Shown: positions 33,332 to 41,331, numbered from the stretch's first letter. The stretch is 45,619 nt of DNA from Bacteroidales bacterium (GCA_012837935.1 DUQG01000018.1:1-45619); one strand, 5' to 3'. Notes: a model not told the origin generated them from the letters alone. Numbers and translations: made by a program.

Positions 33332-35662
33332 TCAATTGATTATAAGAATTTTTGTTGTAGCGCTCTGCTCACCGTTAGGCGTGGTGCAGATAGCAACGTA
33401 AACCCCTGAACTAACCTTTTGTCCGAAGCCATTTTTTCCGTCCCAAGTGGCAATGCTGCCGTTTGAAGTGGTTTGACAGACAAGATTTCCTGCTGTATCT
33501 ACAATTTTCACAATGGTATTTTCCATAAGTCCGGCAATAGTAATCACACCTGTGAAATTTTCGCGAACTGGATTAGGATAGGCGTGTACATTGTTGAATG
33601 TATCCTCAGCCAGAGCCGCATCGCTCTGATAAGAAATTAGTCCAACACTCGTCCCAATAAATACTTCACCGGTTATCGGGTGAATAGCAATTGAGTTAAT
33701 CTCATCGGAAAGTAGTGGGCTGTTTTCAGTGGTAAAGTGCTTGATGGTTTCTTGTCCGTTTTCAGACATTAAATAGACACCCGATGCTCTCGTTCCTATC
33801 CATTTTCTATTCGCACCATCTACGGCAATGGCATAAATTTCTTGGTCTTCCAATAAAAAGTCGCCTAATCCTGTACCATCGTTTCTTGGAATGATTACGC
33901 GGTTTATCATAAAATCGTCATCAAAGGCTTTTGCCGGGTTATTTATTACAAAAGGTCCATTGATTGTTCCTACCCAGATAGCACCATTTTTGTCTTGTGC
34001 CATACTGTAAAAAATGGTTGGCGAAAAGTTCTTTACTTCATTGTTAGCTACGTAATTAAAAGAATTAAGGAAAATATATCGGTCGTCGTTTTTAGTATCC
34101 AATGTTCCATTATCATCAAAAACTATGACACCGGGTGTATGTCTCTGTGAGAGTAACCACTTCTGATTCCCATTTTGATTGGATATTAGCACTTTGCCTG
34201 CTGTGGGTAGTTTGCTGATTTTCTGATTCCCAAATTTCGCCCACTTGCCATCCTTAGTATAAACTTGAAATGCATTTATTGTTCCTGAATTTGAAAACCA
34301 AATATTTCCTTGGCTATCATAAGTTCCGCCATCGGTTCTCATATAAAGATAGCTTGCAGTAGGATTATTTGGGAAAATAGTTTCAATGGTGCTGTTCTCA
34401 AAATTATGCCATTTGAAAAACTCATCGTTTCTAAATTCGAAAATACCGGTTCCGTAAGAGCTTATGAAAAAATGTTTATTGTCCGTTGGGTCAATGGCAA
34501 TATCCATAAAGTCCCTAGCTATTTTATTAGTGTGTTGTGTTATAGCAGAATTTTCGATATTTTGCCATGTGTTATTTTCAAAGACCATTAAAACACCGGG
34601 TCTTTCATATTCAGTAGCCCAACGTCCACCTTGAACGACAAATAACCTGTCGCCGCCAAATTTCATTTGAAAAGGAATATTTACAGCAGGACCATCCGGT
34701 TTGTAAAAATTAGCAGTACCATCGGATATGTATTTTACTACACCTTGGCTATTTCCGGCAAACCAAAACGTAGAACTGCTTTTGTCGTATTTCCCATCCA
34801 AAATATTGCTTATACCAGTAACTAGGATTTTACCGAAATTTTTGTCATAAATATAAGTGCCTTCTTCAAAACTATTGCCGATAAGATAATCATTGGTAAT
34901 AAAAATGCTGCTGTATGATAATGCGGGTTCAAGGCTAGTCCATGTTCCGCTGCTGTCTTGCTTGTAAAGCCTGTTGCCTCGTAATAAAATAAGCCAATCG
35001 CCAAAAGAATGAATCGACTGAATGTTGCCGCTTCCGGGTAAATCATTCATTTTTTTCCAAAACTCATAATTAATCAACTGTGGATTATTCGCATCGGCTT
35101 TGTAAATGGCATCGGTCGATGCAGCGTAGAGGTATGATTGATGATAGGTAGTGTTAAGCACTTGAACTTCATTGGCGTTGCTGCCGATGTAGTAAGTGTC
35201 TCTAATTTCCATCTTCAGCATATTCAAAACCATAATACCGAAATTGGCAGAAAGATAGGCTTTGTTGTCATGAAAAAATATGTGATTTATCTCTTTATTG
35301 ACACTCATCTGCTTATTCCGAAAGTCGGGAAGGTTTTTAATGCCGTCAGCGGTTAGAAAATCAATATTTCCATCGGTGTAAATGATTAGCAGCACTTTAT
35401 TTGCCTCATCGTAAGCAATTCTGCCGATTGTTGTGCCGTTTAAGCCTGTGATTTTGCTGTAAAGTTGCATGCTGTCATCTCTTTTATCAACAGAGAAAAG
35501 CTTGCCTTCACTTACGGCAAAAACCTTGTTTTCAGATTGCTCTATTTGACTTACTGTGTTGTATGCAAAATGAGTACGCCACTTCCCCATAGCCACTTGC
35601 GCATAAGTGCTGATGGAAATGAGCGATAGTACGGCTGCTAATATAATATGTTTTTTATTCAT
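33332..35662 (-). CDS. porZ: type IX secretion component PorZ
   Basis: A 776-residue exported protein with a signal peptide (residues 1-21), two beta-propeller-like regions of repeated short blades (about 25-670, e.g. DKNGAIWVGTINGPFVINN and NRKWIGTRASGVYLM), and a C-terminal T9SS-type domain (about 690-776, starting HAYPNPVRENF). P. gingivalis PorZ (PG1604) has the same length and layout. PorZ is a surface member of the T9SS attachment complex and is reported to bind A-LPS, helping to anchor cargo to it. The alternative is a generic two-component-regulator-propeller cargo protein, but length and context favour PorZ. It is first in a unit with an acyltransferase and a phosphoethanolamine-transferase-like enzyme. 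Confidence 0.8.
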   Translation of the reverse strand: MNKKHIILAAVLSLISISTYAQVAMGKWRTHFAYNTVSQIEQSENKVFAVSEGKLFSVDKRDDSMQLYSKITGLNGTTIGRIAYDEANKVLLIIYTDGNIDFLTADGIKNLPDFRNKQMSVNKEINHIFFHDNKAYLSANFGIMVLNMLKMEIRDTYYIGSNANEVQVLNTTYHQSYLYAASTDAIYKADANNPQLINYEFWKKMNDLPGSGNIQSIHSFGDWLILLRGNRLYKQDSSGTWTSLEPALSYSSIFITNDYLIGNSFEEGTYIYDKNFGKILVTGISNILDGKYDKSSSTFWFAGNSQGVVKYISDGTANFYKPDGPAVNIPFQMKFGGDRLFVVQGGRWATEYERPGVLMVFENNTWQNIENSAITQHTNKIARDFMDIAIDPTDNKHFFISSYGTGIFEFRNDEFFKWHNFENSTIETIFPNNPTASYLYMRTDGGTYDSQGNIWFSNSGTINAFQVYTKDGKWAKFGNQKISKLPTAGKVLISNQNGNQKWLLSQRHTPGVIVFDDNGTLDTKNDDRYIFLNSFNYVANNEVKNFSPTIFYSMAQDKNGAIWVGTINGPFVINNPAKAFDDDFMINRVIIPRNDGTGLGDFLLEDQEIYAIAVDGANRKWIGTRASGVYLMSENGQETIKHFTTENSPLLSDEINSIAIHPITGEVFIGTSVGLISYQSDAALAEDTFNNVHAYPNPVRENFTGVITIAGLMENTIVKIVDTAGNLVCQTTSNGSIATWDGKNGFGQKVSSGVYVAICTTPNGEQSATTKILIIN

Positions 35663-35730
35663 AAATTTTCTGTAAATGTCGATAAATACCTATTTCAAAA
35701 AACTGATTTTTCGATGTTTTATTGTAGAGA

Positions 35731-35786
35731 GAGTTGATAAGTTGACAAGAAAATGAGTTAACAAGTGTACGAGTAAACAAATTACT
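35731..35786. repeat. octamer-period array in the porZ leader
   Basis: Seven consecutive 8-base units: GAGTTGAT, AAGTTGAC, AAGAAAAT, GAGTTAAC, AAGTGTAC, GAGTAAAC, AAATTACT. It fills the gap between the rdgB stop (35789) and the region upstream of porZ. Confidence 0.6.
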
Positions 35787-35788
35787 TA

Positions 35789-36367
35789 TCAATTGTCCCT
35801 TATCCATTTAACAAGTTTGTTAATCGCTAAAGCACGATGACTGATAGCGTTTTTCACATCTGCACTTAATTCTGCAAAACTTCCGGAATAGCCTTCGGGA
35901 ATAAAAATAGGGTCGTAGCCAAATCCGCCTTTGCCGCTTGGTTCTCTACTTATTTTACCTTTTACAATGCCTTCAAATTCACAATACTTACCATTCTCGA
36001 CTAATGAAATGACTGTTCTAAATTGAGCATTTCTGTTACTTTTGTCTTTCATTTCTTCCAATACTTTAAGCATGTTGTTGACAGAATTAGACGGTTCACC
36101 TGCGTAGCGAGCCGAAAGTACACCCGGTTTTCCGTTAAGCGCCTCGATTTCCAGTCCGGTATCATCGGATATGCAGTCGTAGCCAAACTTCTCGTAAATA
36201 TATTGAGATTTCAATTTAGCATTTCCTTCCAACGTGTCTGCTGTTTCGGGAATATCTTCGTGGCAGCCTATATCAGCTAATCCTACGATTTTTGCGGTGT
36301 TTTTTAATATGGCTCTAACTTCTTCCAGTTTGTGAGCATTGTGGGTAGCAAATACAATTTTTTTCAT
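35789..36367 (-). CDS. rdgB: XTP/dITP diphosphatase (RdgB/HAM1 family)
   Basis: Hydrolyses non-canonical purine triphosphates (dITP, XTP) to monophosphates, cleaning the nucleotide pool. The 192-residue protein starts [16 protein letters not shown] (family TxNxxK motif) and has the metal-binding [41 protein letters not shown] and ISHRALA complete the family. Length is typical. It reads from the 1-kb spacer towards porZ, with a promoter about 120 bases upstream and two repeat arrays in its leader. Confidence 0.95.
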   Translation of the reverse strand: MKKIVFATHNAHKLEEVRAILKNTAKIVGLADIGCHEDIPETADTLEGNAKLKSQYIYEKFGYDCISDDTGLEIEALNGKPGVLSARYAGEPSNSVNNMLKVLEEMKDKSNRNAQFRTVISLVENGKYCEFEGIVKGKISREPSGKGGFGYDPIFIPEGYSGSFAELSADVKNAISHRALAINKLVKWIRDN

Positions 36368-36375
36368 TAATTTAT

Positions 36376-36431
36376 TGTTGGATGTTTTGATGTTTGGTTG
36401 TTTATGCGTTTAATTGTTTAATGTTGAATGT
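36376..36431. repeat. octamer-period array in the rdgB leader
   Basis: Consecutive 8-base units TGTTGGAT, GTTTTGAT, GTTTGGTT, GTTTATGC, GTTTAATT, GTTTAATG, TTGAATGT, starting 8 bases upstream of the rdgB start codon. Confidence 0.65.
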
Positions 36432-36451
36432 GTATAAGTAAACTTTGCTAC

Positions 36452-36472
36452 TTGCCTCTTACCTCTTACCTC
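36452..36472. repeat. heptamer tandem array
   Basis: TTGCCTC, TTACCTC, TTACCTC: three 7-base units in the rdgB leader, close to its promoter. Confidence 0.6.
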
Positions 36473-36482
36473 TTTTGATACG

Positions 36483-36513
36483 CAAAGATACTTAGTTTTC
36501 GAGATTTATGAAA
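36483..36513 (-). promoter_or_regulatory. rdgB promoter
   Basis: TATCTTTG (36490 to 36483) matches the -7 element exactly. TTTC (one mismatch to TTTG) lies 19 bases upstream. The leader of about 110 bases contains both periodic arrays. Confidence 0.5.
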
Positions 36514-36695
36514 GAGTAGTTTGAGAAGTCTGACCATAATAAGCAGTGCATCCAATTTTGACAGATTCTCTTTCACTTTTTTCTGTGTGTTTGTGTTGAA
36601 TTATTAGGATATGAACTCATATCGACTTATTGTTTTTTACCTGAAAAATCAATTTGAGAGATAAAAACTCGTCTTTATTTTTAAAATAAAATTAC

Positions 36696-36755
36696 GAATT
36701 TCACAAATGACACGAATAAATTCGTGCAATTCGTTCCCGATAGAATTCGGGAGCG
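36696..36755. repeat. palindromic intergenic element
   Basis: Two inverted repeats close together: CACGAA/TTCGTG around 36710-36726, and CGTTCCCGA/TCGGGAGCG (36732-36740 and 36747-36755, loop TAGAAT, one wobble). This resembles palindromic sequences widespread in Bacteroidetes spacers, by memory only. Confidence 0.45.
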
Positions 36756-36873
36756 TAGTTAATAAAATGAGCATTTTTGTGTTATTATGAAAGTCAAGAT
36801 GACTTCTATTTGAAAAAATCAAACTATTTTATAAGTAAAACCGATTTTTTGATAAATTTATATTTAAAAATGT

Positions 36874-36904
36874 TTTGTAGTATTAAAAAAACTTTCTATT
36901 TTTA
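36874..36904 (+). promoter_or_regulatory. promoter of the structured leader and exported cluster
   Basis: TTTG (36874-36877) and TATTTTTA (36897-36904) are separated by 19 bases; only the last base of the -7 element deviates. The start would be near 36911, giving an 18-base leader to the small ORF and about 458 bases to the first large gene. Confidence 0.5.
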
Positions 36905-36929
36905 CGCAATAATTTTAAATCTATTAATT

Positions 36930-37025
36930 ATGAACTCTGTTTCTACTTATTTTAACGTTCACCAAAACGCTTTGGTAGAAGCGAGAATAGAAATTTTACC
37001 CCCCCCCATTTTTAATATTTTTTAA
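36930..37025 (+). CDS. candidate 31-codon leader ORF with a C9 run
   Basis: The peptide MNSVSTYFNVHQNALVEARI, then EILPPPIFNIF, starts 18 bases downstream of the predicted transcription start, in an A/T-rich context usual for this genome. Its codons 24-26 are CCC CCC CCC, a homopolymer of nine C (36999-37007) that stands out in AT-rich DNA and encodes a ribosome-stalling Pro3. Loss of one C (or gain of two) would let translation continue to a TAG at 37267, giving a product of about 112 residues. It could be a leader peptide, a phase-variable gene, or a decayed gene. I do not recognise the peptide. Translation is unproven. Confidence 0.35.
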   Translation: MNSVSTYFNVHQNALVEARIEILPPPIFNIF

Positions 37026-37080
37026 CAGCTTTTTATTTTCACTACTTTTTATTGGTGGAAACTGCTGTTCTGTTTATTTC

Positions 37081-37113
37081 GGATTTATTCCAATCCTTGT
37101 CGGGAAACCGACA
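37081..37113 (+). promoter_or_regulatory. tandem hairpins with GAAA tetraloop in the leader
   Basis: GGATT/AATCC (37081-37085, 37092-37096) is followed at once by TGTCGG/CCGACA capped by GAAA (37098-37113). Adjacent GNRA-capped hairpins suggest folded leader RNA; no known riboswitch was recognised. Confidence 0.4.
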
Positions 37114-37225
37114 GATTCATATCCATTTAATATTCTCTCGGTTCAGCGAAACTTAAAATCAAATTTTATTTCGTGTTTTGCATTTATACCAAGCTTGAAA
37201 ATAAGTTTGATTAGGCATTTTATAT

Positions 37226-37269
37226 CTATTCCCCGAGGGTGTCGTTTCAAGCGATGCACTTGGGAATAG
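37226..37269 (+). promoter_or_regulatory. long stem-loop in the leader
   Basis: An outer stem CTATTCCC/GGGAATAG (37226-37233, 37262-37269) encloses an inner stem GTG-TCG with a 2-base bulge and 7-base loop. No T-run follows, so it is not a simple terminator. Confidence 0.45.
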
Positions 37270-37318
37270 CTTTATTGTCTCTGAAGTTCAGATTTCTAAG
37301 AAAGAAAAATATACGGCG

Positions 37319-37350
37319 TATCCCGAAAAGCCTAATAAGAGTAGGGGATA
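37319..37350 (+). promoter_or_regulatory. stem immediately upstream of the first cluster gene
   Basis: TATCCC/GGGATA (37319-37324 and 37345-37350) ends 18 bases before the ATG at 37369, close enough to affect ribosome access. Confidence 0.35.
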
Positions 37351-37368
37351 ATTTAATACTTAATTATT

Positions 37369-38946
37369 ATGACAAAAAACATTTTATTTCGTCTAGCAAC
37401 TATTGTTTTGCTGTTTTTATCATTGCCATGTGCACTTTTGGCTCAGAATACTGAGACAGCAACAGTTCGAGAAAACAATCCAATGCGTAATTATTTACGA
37501 CCGTCCATTTCTGTGTTTTATATTCAAAGGGGTAATGATTATAAAATAGAACAGACAATAGAGCAGATAAAAGCCTTAGGTATATCTAGAAAATTTGATA
37601 TAAATCAAACATCGTCTGATGTAATTAATATCGATGATATGGAAAGTCGTTTAGACACTACTCAACTGAAAAAGTTTTTAGAGGAAAATTTTGCTAGGGA
37701 GATAGTATCAAATTGGTTCCCTCGTTTTATAAGTAAGAAGGATGGCTATTCAATGGATGTAATCGCAGAGCGTGGAATGTTCTCAGCAACTGATGCAGAT
37801 GTAATAACATCGCGGTCTTCTGTACGTCAGGAAGCAATGTTGAAAGATGCTGGTTTAAACTTGATTGACCGCTCGTATATTTTGATTTATGATATTAAAT
37901 CTATTGAAACGACAAAAGAAGGGAATTGGGTAGCTAATAGTGATATATATATTTATAAATTAGATTGGAGCGACGAAGTAAGTGAAACTTTTTATCAGCA
38001 ATGGGGCAATCCTAATGCAATTTCGGAGATTCATTTTCCTATAGAATTAGTTGCTGCAGTTACAAATGCAAAACAATTAAAAGGTTTAGTAGGAACAGAG
38101 ATGAGAACAAATACTGGAGTTGTAACCAGAACCCAAGCACAAGATTTAGCACAACAAATATATGATAATGCTGATGTTTATGCTGGTCAGCGTGTAGAGG
38201 ACTTTAAAGCAAAAGCACCGGTTTATTCTATAAATCCAATTACATCGAAACTAGGAGAAAAAGAAGGTGTAAAACCGGAAAGACGTTATTTTGTTTATCA
38301 ACTAGAAGCGGATGAGCAGGGTGATGTTACGGCTAAAAGAAAAGGTGTTGTGCGTGCTTCAAATAAAATAGCCAAAAATGATACGATAGCAACAGGAGAT
38401 TCTGAGTTGACACGTTTTTATCAAACTCAAGGAGGAAAGATACGTGAAGGTATGTTGATGCAAGAAAACCCGGATTTTGGAATTTCTATTGGAGGTTATG
38501 TTACTTATAATGAAGTAGGAGCTTATGCTGAATACAATATGTCAAAGCTCTTGTCTAAATATATTGGCAATATTCCAATTCTAGGTGCAAAGGTCTTTAT
38601 TAGAGGTGGTTATCCTTTCGGACAAAAACAAGACGCCGATCAACAACGACTATATCTAGGTATTGGTGCTATGAAAGAATTCAACTTTATGCGTTTCCTT
38701 ACTGTAACACCTTATTTGGGTTATGCAGATGCACCTGAAGTTAAACAAAATGGGGTAGTAGTACAAAAAGAACTTACAGGTTTTATAGCAGGAGCTAAAG
38801 CAGGTGCTAACCTTAGTCCAAGTGTTAATGTTTTTGTTATGGCAGACTTCAACTCATTGAAATCTACAATATCAAAATGTTACGCTGATAGTGATACAAA
38901 TATTTCTCCATTTTCTTTAGGAGTAGGTTTCCATATTGCATTCTAG
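37369..38946 (+). CDS. exported protein of unknown function with a C-terminal barrel-like region
   Basis: A 525-residue protein not recognised as a known family. It has a signal peptide (residues 1-25, ending LLAQ). An alpha/beta N-terminal domain (about 40-275) contains strands such as SYILIYDIKSIE and SDIYIYKLDW, reminiscent of CsgG/LPP20-type domains. A middle segment (about 300-365, RRYFVYQLEADEQGDVTAKR to GKIREGMLMQE) could be an SH3-like barrel, as at the end of FlgT. The last 150 residues have alternating hydrophobic strands (ISIGGYVTYNEVGAYAEYN, LYLGIGAMKEF, LGVGFHIAF) ending in Phe, the usual sign of an outer-membrane beta-barrel. It is first of five exported genes, behind a structured leader. 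The domain readings are inference. Confidence 0.75.
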   Translation: MTKNILFRLATIVLLFLSLPCALLAQNTETATVRENNPMRNYLRPSISVFYIQRGNDYKIEQTIEQIKALGISRKFDINQTSSDVINIDDMESRLDTTQLKKFLEENFAREIVSNWFPRFISKKDGYSMDVIAERGMFSATDADVITSRSSVRQEAMLKDAGLNLIDRSYILIYDIKSIETTKEGNWVANSDIYIYKLDWSDEVSETFYQQWGNPNAISEIHFPIELVAAVTNAKQLKGLVGTEMRTNTGVVTRTQAQDLAQQIYDNADVYAGQRVEDFKAKAPVYSINPITSKLGEKEGVKPERRYFVYQLEADEQGDVTAKRKGVVRASNKIAKNDTIATGDSELTRFYQTQGGKIREGMLMQENPDFGISIGGYVTYNEVGAYAEYNMSKLLSKYIGNIPILGAKVFIRGGYPFGQKQDADQQRLYLGIGAMKEFNFMRFLTVTPYLGYADAPEVKQNGVVVQKELTGFIAGAKAGANLSPSVNVFVMADFNSLKSTISKCYADSDTNISPFSLGVGFHIAF

Positions 38947-38977
38947 TTTTTGGAAAGGTGTGTAATTAAAGAACTAA

Positions 38978-39086
38978 ATGTGTTGTTTTATGTCGTTTTT
39001 TAATGAAAAATGTAGTACTCTTATACCTTGTTTATTAAGGATTTTACTTAAATTTAGATTTAAAATACAATAATAAGACAACACAT
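38978..39086. repeat. long-range inverted repeat around the promoter of the lipoprotein genes
   Basis: ATGTGTTGTTTTAT (38978-38991) and ATAAGACAACACAT (39073-39086) are complementary over 14 bases with one G-T pair and 81 bases between them. The arms bracket a candidate promoter. Confidence 0.5.
39028..39056 (+). promoter_or_regulatory. candidate promoter of the tandem lipoprotein genes
   Basis: TTG (39028-39030) and TAAATTTA (39049-39056) are 18 bases apart; the last base of the -7 element deviates. It lies inside the inverted repeat 38978-39086. Confidence 0.4.
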
Positions 39087-39132
39087 ACACATAATAGTCT
39101 AAATTTTAAAAACAATATAAAATAAATCACGT

Positions 39133-39639
39133 ATGAAAACATTAAAAAAAGCTGTGTTATTTAGTTGTGTCGTATTGATGGTTATTTCCTGTGGAGCATC
39201 AAAAAAAGCAGTAGTGGACACAGATTCCTTTAGGTATGAAATTGTTTGCCAAGGAGTTGGCACGCAGGGTTCAAATTTGATAAAGGTATTCTCTTATTCA
39301 AAAAAACCGAATGTAGCCATAGAGAGTGCTAAGAAGAATGCCGTTCATGGCATATTGTTCAAAGGTTTTACCGGAGCAAATGGCTGTGCACCACAAAGAG
39401 CACTAGTATCTCCGGCTGTGTACGAGCAAAATCGAAGTTTTTTTGATAACTTTTTTGCTGAAAATGGCAATTACTCACGTTATGTATCATTGTCCAGTGA
39501 TGGCTCTATTGATGCAAAAGACCGCTTAAAGGTTGGTAATGAATATAAAATAGGAGTAGTTGTATCTGTAAATATTGCCTCTCTTCGTAGAGATTTGGAG
39601 AGTGCCGGGATAATAAAAAAATTAAGTAGTGGTTTTTAA
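39133..39639 (+). CDS. lipoprotein of unknown function, LPP20/FlgT-N-like (paralogue 1)
   Basis: A 168-residue lipoprotein with lipobox VISC (Cys20). The mature part has one small alpha/beta domain: strand YEIVCQGVGTQGSNLIKVFS, helix VAIESAKKNAVHGILFKGF, a Gly/Asn/Cys loop, a second helix around YEQNRSFFDNFFAENG, and a final strand YKIGVVVSVNIASLRRDLE. This order and the helix pattern A..AKKNA resemble the LPP20/FlgT N-terminal fold of envelope lipoproteins. It is clearly related to the next gene: both share Y-(E/D), A..A.KNA....(L/M)FKG..G.N...C, an aromatic-rich FF segment and LR..L...II.K. Two tandem copies point to duplication. Function unknown. Confidence 0.72.
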   Translation: MKTLKKAVLFSCVVLMVISCGASKKAVVDTDSFRYEIVCQGVGTQGSNLIKVFSYSKKPNVAIESAKKNAVHGILFKGFTGANGCAPQRALVSPAVYEQNRSFFDNFFAENGNYSRYVSLSSDGSIDAKDRLKVGNEYKIGVVVSVNIASLRRDLESAGIIKKLSSGF

Positions 39640-39683
39640 CTTCAAACTATTAGACTATAGTTACAATAAAACTGATAATAAAA

Positions 39684-40184
39684 ATGAGAAATAAATTAAT
39701 ACTGTTTGCCATATTAATATCATCCATTGTATTTTATTCATGCAGAAAAATATCACCAGATCCAAATGCTGGTTACTATAAGTATGATGTTTTATGTATA
39801 AATAGTGAGATGGATGGTTCAATTACTGTCAAAGCCTATGGAATGGGTAAAAACAGGAAAGATGCGGTTGAGCAAGCTATGAAAAACGCTTTAAATACCG
39901 TAATGTTTAAAGGAGTAAGAGGCGGTAATGAAGGTGAGTGCAATTTGGCACCTCTTATCTACAGTGAACAAGTAAAGAGACAAAATGCCAAGTATTTTGC
40001 AACGTTTTTTTCAGATAAATCCAAAATATACAAATCTTTTGTATCAACGAGAAAAGATGTGCGTTTTGGAACCGCTCGAAATGCAATGCTTGCAGACACT
40101 CAGATAGTGTATGAAGTAATATTAAGAGTCTATGTTGATAACTTAAGAGATAAATTAATTATAGATAATATAATACCTAAATAG
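39684..40184 (+). CDS. lipoprotein of unknown function, LPP20/FlgT-N-like (paralogue 2)
   Basis: A 166-residue lipoprotein (lipobox YSC, Cys20), paralogous to the protein encoded 44 bases upstream. Matching blocks are YDVLCINSEMDGSITVKAYG, RKDAVEQAMKNALNTVMFKG with the following GGNEGECN, KRQNAKYFATFFSDKSKIYK, and IVYEVILRVYVDNLRDKLI. The conserved Cys in the Gly/Asn loop is kept in both. It is followed after only 8 bases by the DUF6175-like gene, so all three are probably one transcript. The pair could form a heteromer; that is inference. Confidence 0.72.
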   Translation: MRNKLILFAILISSIVFYSCRKISPDPNAGYYKYDVLCINSEMDGSITVKAYGMGKNRKDAVEQAMKNALNTVMFKGVRGGNEGECNLAPLIYSEQVKRQNAKYFATFFSDKSKIYKSFVSTRKDVRFGTARNAMLADTQIVYEVILRVYVDNLRDKLIIDNIIPK

Positions 40185-40192
40185 ACAATAAA

Positions 40193-41137
40193 ATGAATAG
40201 AATTATTTTTATTTTAGCACTTGTTTTGTGCTATAATTCACTTGCTTTTTCACAGGCAAAAAAACCGACAATCATGGTTGTTCCATCTACAACATGGTGC
40301 TATGATAATGACTGTGTTATTACGTACGAAAATTATGGAGAAGAGGACTTTGTACCGAATTTTCGTAAAGCTCTGTTAAACTCAGATTTAAAACTTGCAA
40401 TTGTTAAGCTAGGTGAGTTAATGGCTGACAGGGGATTCCCTTTAAAAGATTTAGAACAGACGACGAAAAGTATAAATCAAAAAGCTATTGAAGATAGAGC
40501 AATACAGAGCAAAGCGTCAGGGTCATCTGTAGCTGTTTCTACATACGAAGAAATTATCAATAGAGCCAAAGCTGATATAATCATGGAGTTGACATATACA
40601 GTAAAACAAAGTGGCCCTCGCAAAACAATTAGTTATATACTAGCAGGGAAAGACCCTTATACGAATAAGCAAATAGCAGCAGCATCTGGCACAGGGGCTC
40701 CTTCTTTTTCAGCAGATGTAGTTGTACTTTTAGAAGAAGCTGTACTTAACTATATGGATGGTTTTACCTCACAGCTTCAAAATTATTTCGATGATTTGTT
40801 TGAAAATGGTAGAGAAACAGGCGTTACTATAAAGCGTTTCGCAAACTGGAATAAGGATTTAGAAAGTGAGTTTGGGGGAAAGGAGTTAAGTGAAATTATT
40901 GAAGAATGGATGGAAGCAAATACCGTAAAAGGAAGATTTAGTCTTTCTGATGCTACTGAAAATTTGATGGTGTTTGAGCAGGTGCGAATACCGTTGTATG
41001 ATGAAAAGGAAAGTGCGATGGATACTCGTAAGTTTGTAAGGAATTTACAAAAATACTTGAAGACTACGTATTCTATAGATAGTAAACTTGTAACAAAGGG
41101 TTTAGGTGAGGCTCAATTAATACTGGGAGAGAAATAA
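40193..41137 (+). CDS. exported DUF6175-like protein
   Basis: A 314-residue periplasmic or surface protein with a signal peptide (about residues 1-21). After it comes KKPTIMVVPSTTWCYDNDCV, with two Cys five residues apart that could form a disulfide. The first domain (about 24-205) has a CsgG/TolB-N-like layout: helix with GELMADRGFPLKDLEQ, strand ADIIMELTYTVKQ, then ISYILAGKDPYTNKQIAAAS and a long helix. A second domain (about 210-314) ends with two strands around EQVRIPLY and GEAQLILGEK. From memory it fits the Bacteroidetes family DUF6175, whose function is unknown. It is third of three closely spaced genes with the two lipoproteins. Confidence 0.7.
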   Translation: MNRIIFILALVLCYNSLAFSQAKKPTIMVVPSTTWCYDNDCVITYENYGEEDFVPNFRKALLNSDLKLAIVKLGELMADRGFPLKDLEQTTKSINQKAIEDRAIQSKASGSSVAVSTYEEIINRAKADIIMELTYTVKQSGPRKTISYILAGKDPYTNKQIAAASGTGAPSFSADVVVLLEEAVLNYMDGFTSQLQNYFDDLFENGRETGVTIKRFANWNKDLESEFGGKELSEIIEEWMEANTVKGRFSLSDATENLMVFEQVRIPLYDEKESAMDTRKFVRNLQKYLKTTYSIDSKLVTKGLGEAQLILGEK

Positions 41138-41331
41138 TGATAAGTAAATCATTTTAATTCTTTAATCCAACATAGAACTTTAACTTTAACCTTGATTAAT
41201 AAAAAACTATGGTAAGTGAAAATCATAAAATAATATGTTTTCGGTTATTATGGTTTTACTTCAAATTAATTAAATTTTAATAAAATCGAAACACACGGTT
41301 TTAGTATTTTTTAAATCTAACAGGTAGAAAA

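Larger units (their letters stand above)
36368..37368. other. 1-kb spacer between rdgB and the five-gene exported cluster
   Basis: From left to right it holds: an 8-base periodic array (36376-36431), a 7-base array (36452-36472), the rdgB promoter (about 36483-36513), AT-rich DNA, a dispersed-palindrome-like element (36696-36755), a promoter (36874-36904), a 31-codon ORF with a C9 run (36930-37025), and a set of hairpins up to the start codon at 37369. I see no confident protein gene here. Confidence 0.6.

Noticed and set aside
36777-36929. Longer reading of the small leader ORF, starting at 36777
   Set aside because: It would begin upstream of the promoter at 36874-36904, and the extra residues are Phe/Lys/Tyr-rich as expected from random AT-rich DNA.
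36368-37368. A tRNA, rRNA or mobile-element end in the 1-kb spacer
   Set aside because: No cloverleaf, no transposase remnant and no terminal repeats with target duplication were found; only hairpins and periodic repeats.
37239-37454. 71-codon plus-strand reading frame overlapping the first cluster gene
   Set aside because: It overlaps the start and signal peptide of the better-supported gene at 37369 in another frame, and runs through the leader hairpins.
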